From positions 124,872,752-124,936,751 of the forward strand of contig NC_090026.1 in NCBI RefSeq assembly GCF_037176765.1: a stretch of DNA of 64,000 bases. Direction: 5' to 3'. The position numbers were made by a program, and so were the translations under genes. Positions 29,015 through 42,084 of the stretch are shown piece by piece. The DNA is from Anolis sagrei. Taxonomy: Eukaryota; Chordata; Lepidosauria; Squamata; Anolidae. The notes under the pieces are model-generated. The model was not told the origin of the DNA. It ran no database searches and saw only the letters and a program-made list of their open reading frames with translations. The stretch's first letter is position 1; each line of letters starts with the position of its first letter.

Positions 29015-29020
29015 TTTATT
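29015..29020 (-). terminator. DLEC1: Putative DLEC1 polyadenylation signal AATAAA
   Basis: TTTATT on the + strand gives AATAAA on the - strand, about 108 bases after the DLEC1 stop codon. It is the first such hexamer after the stop. A hAT palindrome begins some 30 bases further on, so the cleavage site is probably squeezed between them. Confidence 0.6.
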
Positions 29021-29127
29021 CATGTTGATAAATTATTGCCTCATATTAGGGGGAAAAAAACCCTAGATGGACTTACTTGCAGCCACACTTACTGCTATCT
29101 TTTCCTGCTGTGAAAGTGGACGAGTGT

Positions 29128-32100
29128 TTAGGTTTTGAGCCTCTCTTCGTACTTCTCATCGTAAGAGCCTTTTCCTCGGACATAGAGCAGGCAGGGCTTC
29201 TCTCCCAGCATCCCAACAATGGTCACTATGGTCTCGTACTCTTTGTCCTCCCTGTTAAAGGAAGCGAAAGATAACAACAAAGGGACAGGCACCACCATTT
29301 GTCCTCTGACTTCATTTCAAAAGCATTTTTATTTATTTACAGTATTTATATTCCGCCCTTCTCACCCCGCAGGGGACTCAGGGCAGATTACAATGTACAT
29401 ATATACATGGCAAACATTCAATTCCAATAGCCACACAACATATATAGATAGACACACAGAGGCTATTTAACATTCCAGCTTTCTCATGAGAGTATTCTGG
29501 CCACCAGGGGAGCTGTCACTTCACTGTCCATTTGTGACACTGATGAAGTACTTCCTCATTCTTTGCATGCTTGCTGGAGATTTTTATGGTGCCATAAATT
29601 AGCCTCCCCGCTTAAGCAGTACCGAAATTTCCTACTTGACAGATGCAACATGTCTTTCGGGCTGCAAAGGTCAATAGCAAGCTACACAAATTGGTCGGAA
29701 GCTCACTCTGACCCGGGCTGTCTTCGAACTCATGACCTTTTGGTCAGTAGTGATCTTAATGCAGCTTATTCCCAGCCAGCTGCACCACAGTCCCGGAGCA
29801 AATGGAAAATAGACTACTACTGTATAGCCCTGAAGAGGATTCATGTTGGCAATGCTAAATTCTTAGAATCATAGAGTTGGAAGTAGACCACATGGGCTAC
29901 TTAGCCCACACCCCCTGCCATGCAGAAAAAGCATGACTAGACTTAATGTCAGGGGAAACCTTTACCTTTTACCCCCTCGACAGATGACCATCCAGCCTCT
30001 GTCACATTCCGAGGCAGAGAGTTCCACTGTTGAGCAGCTCTCATAGTCAGGAAGTTTTTCCTAATGCTCAGGCAGAAGTCGACCACAATTATGATCTTGG
30101 GAGCTGGGGAAATGCTACGTTTCACCTAACCCTTACACACAACAGTAGGGCGGGAGTGTAGAGGGCCCGTTTCCACAAAAAGGAAAGCAGAACATAACTT
30201 CATAACCCTACCTTGCTGTGAAGCGGACCACCAGGATTTCTTTGGTAGGCACGCTGCATACGTGTGCTTCGAGGATGCCGTTATTTGGGGAGATGGAAAA
30301 CACTTCTGGGTCCTTGTGCCGCTCTTCTTCGTCTGTAACAGAAAGCTTATTGCTCTTAACTGTGAGGAGGTTTTGTCACAGTTGGTAATACTTTATTCAG
30401 AAGGAACTGAACATGTAATTTCCAAAAAAGGGTATAATAATGGCTAATTCAAGCTCTTTAGAATATCCTGCACCCCATTGCAGTCAATTACTGAAATAAA
30501 GAGTTACGGCAATCAATTTGGCAATTCCTCTTACTCAGCAATGCAGCCCAGTAACTCCTGCATCCACTCTTGTTCATCACAAGGATAGCTTCAGTCCTCT
30601 TTTGGTTCACCAGGCAGGTCCCAAAATCAATTGCATCACAAGAAAGTTCAAGCAGGGGGACAGTCAGGTAGGCCGTCATGGGCAGGACCTGCAATGATAC
30701 AAAATAGGACGATAACCCATCCTTATTGTATGCCATGGTGATAAAAGCAAGACCCCTAAACAGGCTGAGATGAATCAGGGATAGACTTGTAATGCATCAA
30801 CATTGTGTAGTACATGGGTATCCAGTCCGGTGTGAACATATTAACATGTTTCTAATGGAAGAAGTAAACATGCCAGTAGCAACTTGCGTTGGGCATCTTT
30901 TGAAACCACATACAAGATACTGGGTGAGAACTATCGGGGTTGTAAGATACTGTATTTTACAGACACACAATATAGACATGCTTACCCTGGGAAGTGTGTC
31001 TAGATTGTTTAAATATAGATACACTTCCCAGGGGTATGTCTATACTGTAGATCAGGGGTCCTCAAACTTTTTAAACAGAGGACCAGGTCAGAGTCCCTCA
31101 AACTTCTGGAGGGCTGGATTATAATATGAAAAAATATGAATGAATTCTTATGCACACCACACATATCTTATTTGTACTGCAAAAAACACTTAAAAACAAT
31201 ATAATAATTAAAATGAACAATTTTAACAAATATAAACTTAATAGTATTTCAGTGGGCAGTGTGGGCCTGCTTGTGGCTGATGAGATAGGACTGTTGTTGT
31301 GTGCTTTCAAGTCATTTCAGACTTAGGTTCATCCTGAGTGAGAGCCAGGAAAAAATGACCTTGGAGGGCCGTATCCAGCCCCTGGGCCTTAGTTTGAGGA
31401 CCCCTGCTGTAGATTTAATACGGTTTGACACCATTTTTATCACTATGCTATGGGATCCCGGTGGTTGTAGTATAGTGAGACACCAACATTTTTGGGGGGA
31501 GTGGAGAGAAGGCTAAAGACCTCATGAAATTATAACTCTTATGACCCCATGAGCCATGGCAGTTGAAGTGGTGCCAAACTGCATTAACTCTACAATGTAG
31601 ATGCAGCCCAGGATGCTTGCTCTAATCCTCACTAAGAGCGTTAAGCTTTCCATCAACACCAGAAGTGTATATAGAACTCTTTTATCATAGGCCCAGCTGT
31701 TTATTTATTTATTATTTATTTACTATATTTCTATGCCGCCATTCTCAACCCCAGGTCTATTCAGGGTGGTTTACAAAACAGCACAATTTGCTGCCCACAA
31801 TAATATAAAAACAGTTAAAACATTTAACATAAATAACATTCACTACATAATAAAACCAATAAAAACATAGATCCTCCGCATCTCATTACCAAAATCATTA
31901 TCCAATCACATTGTCCAGTCGTTCCGAGATCAGGGTTTGTCTGCTAAGCTGTATTAGAGAAAGCCTGCTCAAAAAGCCAGGTTTTGACTTTTTTACGAAA
32001 TATTAAGAGGATGGGGGCCGATCTAATGTCCCAGCTGTGTACCCCGACCCCTTTGTTTCTGTTGTTGTGCCTTCAAGTTGCTTCTGATATGTATTTATTT

Positions 32101-34117
32101 TTTTAATGTGAGAATAACCATTTGGAAACAACATTCATAACCTTTTGGGAAAACCACTGGTCACAGGAAAGACATGACCTTGTTAGAAGTCATTACCCTT
32201 TTTGAAAAAAATGGCATTCACCAGCATTATTACTGCAACACAACTAGGTCTCTCAGCTGTTAGGTGTGTCTTTGAACTGCCAGGGACAATGCACAATAAC
32301 ATATATATTCAGCAGAATTTCAGAAGTTTGTCCAAAGTTTGCCCAAAAACATTTACTCTCCCTTAAAATATATTTGCCTTTAAATCATGCTCTCAAGAGA
32401 CAAAATAAACAGTCTTCTTTAAAAGTAATGGAGTTGGTTTACTCACAAAACTTCATGTATTTATTCAGCATACAAGCACTTTGCTTATGAATCCAGTTAC
32501 AATAGGATTTTAAGTACGGTAGTTCCTCTATTTAGGTAACACAGGCCATCTTCCTTAGAAAAATAGTCCATAGTCCAAAGCATCTCTCTGTTCTGAGTCT
32601 AGTAAGTCTCTAAGCATACTGTTTCTATAGTCTTCTAAAGGCACACAAATGGGTTGTACTCCCCTAAGAGTCTAAATGGCTTCTGCAAACTAAAATGGAA
32701 TCAGAGTCCTGAACATGCCCAATTCTGGTCTGCAGCCCCTCCCACACCAAACAGGTCAGGCAAAATTGCAAACCAATATACACATACATGCAGTAAGCCA
32801 GTGGTTCTCAACCTGGGATCGCCAGATGTTTTTGGCCTACAACTCCCAGAAATCCCAGCCACTTCACCAGCTGTTACGATTTCTGGGAGTTGGAGGCCAA
32901 AAACATCTGGGGACCCCAGGTTGAGAACCACTGCAGAAAGCAATTACATACATAGCAGGTGACTAATGGAGGCTTGAGAAGGTTGCTATTGCCAACAGAT
33001 CTGTGGCCTTAAGGTGAATTTATTATGAGGCTTTCTTGATGTAAGATTTTGGATATGACTTATTTATTTTATTGAGTATACCTCTAGCCTTTCTTTCAAA
33101 AATGGTCTTCAGAGTATGACTCCGTTATAATACACAATTAGAATAAAAACAAGTTATAATATCAAAACACAACAAAACATTGGTAGAAAGATCCCTCCTC
33201 AGCAATGAAACCAGTTGCTAAAAGGTCTGCCAGAAGAAAAAGCTATTTGGTTGCTGGTGGAAACACAGCAGGCTTCTTGTTCCTCTCCGTCTACATACCT
33301 GGGTTGCTTTGTTGCTGTACTCAATCACTAGATCTTGCTTAAACTCTAGTATTTTGTCTCCATTTTCACGATTGAGCACTTGAAGTCCAGGGGGTATCTG
33401 GTCTTCTGGAAGATGCTGGTAGGTTAGCAATTCAAGGGTTGTGTGGAAGGACACCTTCAACTGGAAGGAAGACCAATCCCAAAAGGTAAACAAGAGAATC
33501 CTGTTTGCAGGTCACACAGTGGATAAGAACAGGCAACGGGGCTTATCTTTCACTAGCTCAATTTATGTTGGTATAGAAATATCCTGGCTTTGGAATTTGC
33601 CTTTGAGACAAAATAGTGAGTGGCCAAAATCATTGATTTATCCTACTAACTCCACAAAGGAACTCAGACACTTAGGGGAGGAGACCAGCTTTGCAGAAAG
33701 CCATGTGAGTGACTGATGGTGAGGGGCGGGGGGAGCATGCAGCTGTGTTGTCAAAGGCTTTCATGACTGGAATCACTGAGTTGCTGTAAGTTTTCTGGGC
33801 TATATGGCCAAGTTCCAGAAGCATTCAGGAATGTGGCCATACAGCCTGGAAAACTCACAGCAACCCAAGCATGCAGCTGCCAATGTCAATCACATCAGCC
33901 ACCTTGCTACCTCCCACTTCAGACAATTACAGACAATGTTACATTGAAAACATCACAATTTAAAATGCTCTGAAACAACAAATCTTTCCTAATCTATCCA
34001 AAATGTTTTGGAGGCTTCCGTTTCGCTTCTTAATGCTTCGGAGGGGGCCGTTCTGATTAGTAATTTGAAGATTTGTATTACTGAAGCATACAAATCTCTA
34101 AATTTTGAAACAGACCT

Positions 34118-34148
<31 letters not shown>

Positions 34149-34564
34149 GTTTATAACCTGTCCTCTCTCCCTGGAGCAACTCAACCCTAATATATATCTA
34201 CTAGCTGTGCCCTGCCACGCGTTGCTGTGGCCTATAGTAAAACTTATCAAAGTTGAGGTAGATATCTGGACTATTATGAAAGAGAGGTACCTACCTATTC
34301 CTTCCCCCTTTTCCTCCCCCTTTCTCTCCTTTCTTCCTTCTCTACCTCTTTCTTTCTTTCACTACTTGGTTTCATCCTTCTCTTTCCTTCATTCCCTCCC
34401 CCTTTCTTCCTTTGCCTTTCTTCCCTCCCTGTTTGCTTCCTTCTTTCACTTTTTATTTCCTTTTATTTTACCACCATCATAACAATAACAATAATGCAAT
34501 GCATTGCCTCTGGGACCTGACACCTCTCCCATTCCCCCTAAAAGGGTCTCATAGGAATAATAGC

Positions 34565-34609
<45 letters not shown>

Positions 34610-36483
34610 GAAATAACAACCTTTACCCGCCACATGTTGCTGTGGCCAATCTTCCCTCTTTCTCTCCTTCTTTCCCTCCTTCCTTCCTTCCTTCCCTCCC
34701 ATCTTTCATTCTCCTCTTCTTTCTCTATCTCTTTCCTTCCTTCCCCCTTTTTCTTTCTTTTCTGCTGTCTCTCTTTTCTTTCCTTCCATCTTTCCTTTTC
34801 TTTCCTTTTCTTCTTCCTTCTTTCTCTAACTTTGCTTCCTTCCCCCTTTTTCTTTACCTCCCTTTCTCTTTCTTCCTTCTTTCCTTCCTTCCTGTCTTTC
34901 CTAGATTTTGACAGGGCGGGAAGGGGCGGGGTGGGGTTTGGAGGTGGCGTGAATAAAAGGAGGTAAGATTGGGGCAGGCGAGTGATGGAGCGTGGGGTTG
35001 TGTGTGTGTGTGCGGCGGCGGGGGGAGTGATGGAGCGTGGGGTTGCGTGTGTGTGTGTGCGGCGGCGGGGGGGAGTGATGGAGCGTGGGGTTGCGTGTGT
35101 GCGTGCGGCGGCGGGGGGAGTGATGGAGCGTGGGGTTGCGTGTGTGTGTGCGGCGGCGGGGGGAGTGGGGTTGCGTGTGTGCGTGCGGCAGCGGGGGAAG
35201 TGATGGAGTGTGGGGTTGTGTGTGTGTGTGCGGCGGCGGGGGGAGTGGGGTTGCGTGTGTGTGTGCGGCCGCGGGGGGAGTGATGGAATGTGGGGTTGTG
35301 TGTGTATGTGCGGCAGGGGTGTGTGTGTGTGCGGGAAGTGGCGCGGCGGGGCTTGGAGTGGGCATGGTTTCCGCAGAGGGAACGTTGGCCGGAAGGGCAT
35401 GTGCGCGCGCCAGGGAACTAGCGGCTGGGCGCCAATGCGCATGCTCAGTTGTTTTGCCGTTTTGTGAGTGTGTTGTTGTGTTGTTTTTCATTTTGAGTAG
35501 ATACGTTTGTACCTTGTGGGTTGTGTTATGGGCATGGGAATTTTGGTTAAGTTTCGTTGGGGGATTTTTGAGTTTTGTTGTTTTGCTCTTTTGTGAGTGT
35601 GTTGTTTTGTTGTTTTTCATTTTGAGTAGATATGTTTCGTTGGTTTTTTTAGAGTTTTATCCTTTTGCCGTTTTGTGAGTGTGTTGTTGTGTTGTTTTTC
35701 ATTTTGAGTAATATGTTTGTACCTTGTGGGTTGTGTTATGGGCATGGGAATTTTGGTTAAGTTTCGTTGGGGGGGTTTTGAGTTTTGTTTTTTTTGCCAT
35801 TTTGAGTGTGTTGTTGTGTTGTTTTTCATTTTGAGTAGATATGTTTGTACCTTGTGGGTTGTGTTATGGGCATGGGAATTTTGGTTAAGTTTCGTTGGGG
35901 GGGTTTTGAGTTTTGTTTTTTTTTTGCCATTTTGAGTGTGTTGTTGTGTTGTTTTTCATTTTGAGTAGATATGTTTGTACCTTGTGGGTTGTGTTATGAG
36001 CATGGGAATTTTGGTTAAGTTTCGTTGGGGGATTTTTGAGTTTTATTCTTTTGCCGTTTTGTGAGTGTGTTGTTGTGTTGTTTTTCATTTTGAGTAGATA
36101 TGTTTGTACCTTGTGGGTTGTGTTATGGGCATGGGAATTTTGGTTAAGTTTCGTTCGGGGATTTTTGAGTTTTGTTGTTTTGCCGTTTTGTGAGTGTGTT
36201 GTTGTGTTGTTTTTCATTTTGAGTAGATATGTTTGTACCTTGTGGGTTGTGTTATGGGCATGGGAATTTTGGTTAAGTTTCGTTGGGGGGGGTTTTGAGT
36301 TTAGTTTCCTCGTTGGATGCCCCTAACAAATTTATATATATAGATATCTATACACACTCACAAACAAACACACACACATACATACAGAATAACAATTCAG
36401 TTGAACTCAAGCTTCACTGAAAATAACACAATGTGCTTTTAAAGAACATAGCAGAAAGTAGGTCCAATTACAAATAGTGGGGC

Positions 36484-36516
<33 letters not shown>

Positions 36517-39500
36517 GTTTATTTATACCCTGCCTCCATCTCCACAAGGGGACTCGGGGCGACTTACATGAGGCCAAGCCCAACACTACAGCAAAACAAA
36601 TATGCAACATAAAATAGAAATAGTAAAATATAATCAAAATAATGATAATAATAGTAACAATAATACATAAATACAACATTTGGCTCACTTCCTGTGGGTC
36701 CAGTCCCCTATGGACACAAATAGCAAGTTGTGGTTTAAAACCCCAACTTACCAACATATTTTCCAGTGCATAGAGGAGGAAGCAATGTCTATCTTCTTCT
36801 CTCTCACTGTGACATATTTGCAGGCTCTTCTTGGGGTCCACTCCAGAGATAGAGAAGGGCATCGTTAGAATGAGCTTAAAGGACAAAGGCGTCTCGGTGT
36901 TGTTGGTGAGCTTCACATTGAGAGTGGTGGGGGAGTCTGTCAAAACCTAAAGAAGAACATATACAAGAGGTATCAATGGTTTTCCAGCCCTGCAGATTCT
37001 GCGCCCCTTTGTTCATTCCCAAGGTAGGCGTTTTTTAGCTGCAGAGACTATAGTTAGGATTTAGATAACTGCCTACCTTCAGGAAAATAAATAAATCCAG
37101 TATTTATTTTATTTATTGTGTCAGGAGCAGACCAAGCAGTTGCATTGCATTTTTTAACAAACAAACAAACAAACAAAACAAATAAATCCAGTAATCACAA
37201 TGAAGATGATGCTAACATTGGTATTATGTAGTACATAGGACTGAATAAATGGCTCAATGTTAAAAGCTAATTTAGATGAGTGGTTAGGTGTTTGGACTTC
37301 AACTCAAAGAAGCCTTGCTGCTTTGATCAATGATCAGTGATTACAGATTGAAAAGGTCAGCGTTTTGAAGAGAGGGAACAAGACAGCTATGAAACAAACA
37401 AAATGTGTCATTAAGTTAGTTGTCAGGAGATCCCTTGTCGTCCGAGTAGGATTGTCTTCCAAGATTGGTGTACTGGCGGTTGGTCCATAGGTGACTGTGG
37501 AGCACTATTCTTGATCTACATCTTCTCCCGCAGTGAGGGCATCGGTTTACAGGTGGGAGGTGGTCCAGTCGGGGTTGGCTTCACGCACCTTCTTCTTGGC
37601 ACATTTCTCTCTTTTGCCGTCCATTTGTGCCTCTTCAAATTACACAGCACTGCTGGTCACAGCTGACCTCCAGCTGGAATGCTCAAAGGCCAGGGCTTCC
37701 CAGTTCTCAGTGCCTATGCCACAGTTTTTAAGGTTGGCTTTGAGGCCATCTTTCAATCTCTTTTCCTGCCCACCAACATTCCATTTTCCATTCCTGACTT
37801 CAGAGTAGAGCAACTGCTTTGGGAGACTGTGGTCGGTCATCTGGACGTGGCCGGTCCAGCAGAGTTGATAGCGAGGACCATCGCTTCAGTGCTGGTGGTC
37901 TTTGCTTCTTCCAGCATGCTGACATTTGTCCCAAGAGATTTACAGGATTTTTTGGAGGCAACACTGATGGAATCATTCTAGGAGTTGCATGTGACATCTG
38001 TAGATAGTCCACGTTTCACAGGCATATAGCAGAATTGGGAGGACAATATCTTTATAAACAAGCACCTTGGTATCTCTACGGATGTCCCGGTCCTCAAACA
38101 CTCTCTGCTTCATTCGGAAAAATGCTGCACTCGCAGAGCTCAGGCGATGGTGTAATTTCAGTGTCAATGTTGACTTTTCTGGAGAGGTGGCTGCCAGGGG
38201 AGCGGAAATGGTCAACATTTTTTAATGTTACGCCATTAAGCTGTATTTCTAGCACTGGAGAGGGATTGGCCGGTAACTGCTGGAAGAGCACTTTGGTTTT
38301 CTCAATGTTCAATGACAGGCTGAGCTTCTCGTATGATTCTGCAAAGGTGTTTAGAGTGGCTTGTAGGTCTTCTTCTGAGTGCGCACAGACGACGTTGTCA
38401 TCAGCATATTGGAGTTCTAAAACATGTTGTTGTAACCTTGGTTTTGGAATAGCATTGCTTTAACAATGTGGATCTTCTTCACCAGTGTGATGTATTTCAT
38501 TGTCAATGTTGACTTTTGTGTAGAGGTGGCTACCAAGGTAGCGGAAATGGGAAACTTGGGTAGCAAGTGGTTTGATTTTGAGTCCTGATACAGCCTTATA
38601 GCTCAGTAAAGGCAAGAAAAGGTTCTACACACTCCCAACTTTGGACGTAATAAGTTATGCTACAATGTCTAGTGCAATGGTTCTCAGCCTGTGGGTCCCA
38701 GATGTTTTGTCCTTCAACTCCCAGAAATCCAAACAGCTGGTAAACTGGTTGGGAGTTTTGGGAGTTGTAGGCCAAAGCGCCTGAGGACCCACAGGTCGAG
38801 AATCACTGCTCTAGAGTAAACAACTCTAGGCCAAAGGCAAGATAGAAAGATTTTGTCTCCAATGATCTCAAAACCAAGAAAGCGTTGAAAGATACTACTT
38901 ACACCCTTTAAGGGCATATCTGGGATGAGCCCACTGGCTAATGCATGAAACTCCAAGCCACTCTCGTGATCCATTTCAACGGTTAATCTACAAGGAGAAA
39001 AAGACGGTTAATCTACAAGGAGAAAATTATTTTTAAAACCTAGTGGAAGTACCCAATATTGAACATATTGAATAGCTCTTCTATTCTACAACAAGCATGG
39101 GCAAACTTGGGTCCTCCAGGTGTTTTGGACTTCAACTCCCACAATTCCTAACAGCCTATCGGCTGTTAGGAATTGTGGGAGTCGAAGTCCAAAACATCTG
39201 GAGGACCCAAGTTTGCCCTTGCCAGGTTTAGATCACTGTCCTAAATACATGTTGTTTCCTTTTAAGTTTTTTGCTTACATCCTATGCTGCTTTGACTTAT
39301 GAACCACTTACAAGGCAGGTTTGACAAAAGCTTGCAGGTCAATTCTGAGAGGTGCTACGGCATGACCGTCTCCACGAATTACTTTTCCTGGGATCTCCTG
39401 GGCTGCCTGAAGGAGGAGGAGAATTGGGTCATGATCAAACCCAATGTCCAGTTCAGCATATAGGTTTGGTCTGGGCAACTGTGTATGAAGGGAATATTTG

Positions 39501-41970
39501 GCCTTGTGCATGCTCCGTATTTCAGCGCACCTCGAAGCGACAGAACATCCCCTCTGATCATCATTTTGGATTCTGTTGTCAAAGGCTTTCATGGCCGCAA
39601 TTACTGGCTTGCTGTGAGTTTTCTGGGCTGAATGGCCATGTTCCAGAAGCATTATCTCCTGATGTTTCACCCACATCTATGGCAGGCATCCTCAGAGGTT
39701 TGCGGGTTGATTTATTTATTTATTTCCTATATTTGTACCCCGCCCTTCTCAACCCCTGGGTTCAAGGTTTGGCTGCTTCCTGCCTGGGGGAATCCTTTGT
39801 TGGGAGGTGATTATCTGGCTCTGATTGTTTCTTGCTTGGAAAAGCAGCACCCAGGCACAAATCAAGGAAGATGAAAGGCACTGCAGACTAATTCAGAGAA
39901 GTCAGCCATAGCAGAGCACTTGATGAACCAACCTGGACACAGCATATTATTTGTGAACATAGAAATGCTGAACCACGTTAACAACCATCATGTCAGGCTA
40001 CACAGAGAAGACATTGAAATCCACAAGCACATGGACAATTTGAACAGAAAGGGGGAAACCATGAAAATGAACAAAACCTGGCTACCAGTATTAAAAAACT
40101 CTAAAAGTAGGACAGTAAACAAATATCAACACTGGAAAACGGGAATTTCAAACAAGAAACAATCAGGGCCAGCACATCACCTCCCAACAAAGGATTCCCC
40201 CAGGCAGGAAGCAGCCAAGCCTTGAAACTGCAAGGCCATTCAATTCTAAACAAGGTGATCAATTGCAGCATTCACACTTGCCTCAAACAGACAAGAGTTT
40301 TTTCTTCCACCCTTGACATTCCACAGATATCTAAACTCCACTTGCTTTGTTTCCAACAAACCTCACAACCTCTGAAGATGCCTGCCATGGGTGTGCGTGA
40401 AACGTCAGGAGAGAATGCTTATGGAACATGGCCTGACAGTCCAGAAAATTCACAGCAACCCATTTTGGATTCTGTTGTTTTTTTGTTTATGTTTTTTTTT
40501 TTTTGCTGTTTTACTTGGTTGTATTACTTTGAGATTTTTACAGATTTCAACTGGTTGGGAGGGCTTATAATCATCCAAATGTTTGCCTGATTAATAATAA
40601 TAATAAAAAAGCTCTTGCAGGCACTTCTGGGTGGGAATTAAGGCCAGCATACAGCTCACCAACCATAGTTTGGGAAAATTGGAACAATAATATTTCTAAA
40701 AGGCTATTTTAAAAAAATATATTTTACATACCGGGTTGTCCAAACTCATGAAGCCAAGAGCAAAGCCTTCACATTCGAACTTATTAATGATCTCAGGAAG
40801 CATCAGCGGAGTGAAGGAAATGTGGATGGCAACATTGCCCTCTGCAGGAACAACCTGGAATCAAGCGGTTCACTAGCAATTAATAACAACAACAACAACA
40901 ACAACAATATTACATCCTCGCAGTGATGTTGACCGGCTCTATCTGCCTAGAAAGTCTGGTGGCAGAGGACTTTTACAAGTAAAACAAGCAGTCGCAGAAG
41001 AAAAACACGCCCTGGCAGAATATGTCAAGGAAAGCAAAGAACCTTGAAAGCAAATAATCGGAAATGTCTCAAAGCACAGCAGACAAAAAGTCAGTACAAA
41101 AAAACTGCACTCCAAACCAGAGCTGACAGCTGGCACAACAAATCCTTACATGGGCCGTTCCTTGAGAAGATTGAAGGAAAAGTTGATGAGGAGAAGACCT
41201 GGTTATGGCTCACGAATGGAACCCTAAGAAGGAGACAGAAGAAGGCCTGATTCTTGCAGCCCAGGAGCAAGCCATCAGAACCAATGCCATTAAGGTCAGG
41301 ATTGAAAAATCAGCGGATGACCCAAAATGCAGACTGTGCAAGGAAGCTGATGAAACCATGGACCACCTCTTCAGCTGTTGCAAGAAAATCGCACAGACGG
41401 ACTACAAAGACACAACTCTGTGGCCCAGATGATTAACTGGAACTTATGTCTCAAGTACCACCTGCCAGCAGCAAAGAATTGGTGGGATCATAAACCCACA
41501 AAGGTCGTGGAAAATGCGCATGCAAAAATACTGTGGGACTTTCTAATCCAGACTGACAAAGTTTTGGAACACAATACACCAGACATCATGATTGTGGAAA
41601 AGAAAAACGTCAGGATTATTGATGTCGCCATACCAGGTGACAGTCGCATTGAGGAAAAACAACAGGAAAAACTCAGCCGCTATCAAGACCTCAAAATCGA
41701 ACTGCAAAGGTTCTTGCAGAAACCAGTCCATGTGGTCCCAGTGGTCATTGGCGCACTGGGTGCCGTGCCAAAAGATCTCAGCTGGCATTTGGAAACAATA
41801 AACATTGACAAAATCACGATCTCTCAACTGCAAAAGGCCACCTGACTTGGATCTGCGCGCATCATTCGAAAATACATCACAGTCCTAGACGCTTGGGAAG
41901 GGTTTGACTTTTGGGATACGAAACCCAGCATATAGATCTTGTTTGCTGTGACATACTGTGCTTTTGTGTC

Positions 41971-42002
<32 letters not shown>

Positions 42003-42038
42003 GTGATCTTGTCTACTGTGGACTCATATTGTGTTTCA

Positions 42039-42084
<46 letters not shown>

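Larger units (their letters stand above)
34201..36344 (-). mobile_element. Helitron-like element(s) carrying three tandem arrays
   Basis: In - orientation the 5' end TCTATATATATAAATTTG is at 36344 and the hairpin-CTAG 3' end at 34201. A second internal 3' end (CCGCCACATGTTGCTGTGGCC) near 34627 suggests two elements, one inserted in or joined to the other. The cargo is entirely repetitive (arrays listed separately). No protein-coding gene. Confidence 0.65.

Noticed and set aside
34901-35678. Frames of 180-300 residues across the GC-rich array
   Set aside because: Tandem-repeat translation; repeated CVCAAAGG-like and THTHATP-like units only.
35455-36305. Possible CRISPR-like array
   Set aside because: Vertebrate minisatellite: units are contiguous, with no unique spacers and no cas genes.
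39479-39676. Upstream extension of the DLEC1 exon at 39312-39478
   Set aside because: The frame is open, but it runs into the foldback element; the AG before TTG at 39478 with its pyrimidine stretch is the better acceptor and keeps phase.
41378-41845. Host gene on the + strand within a DLEC1 intron
   Set aside because: The CCHC and PD...D endonuclease pattern and (AAT)n tail mark it as a LINE end.
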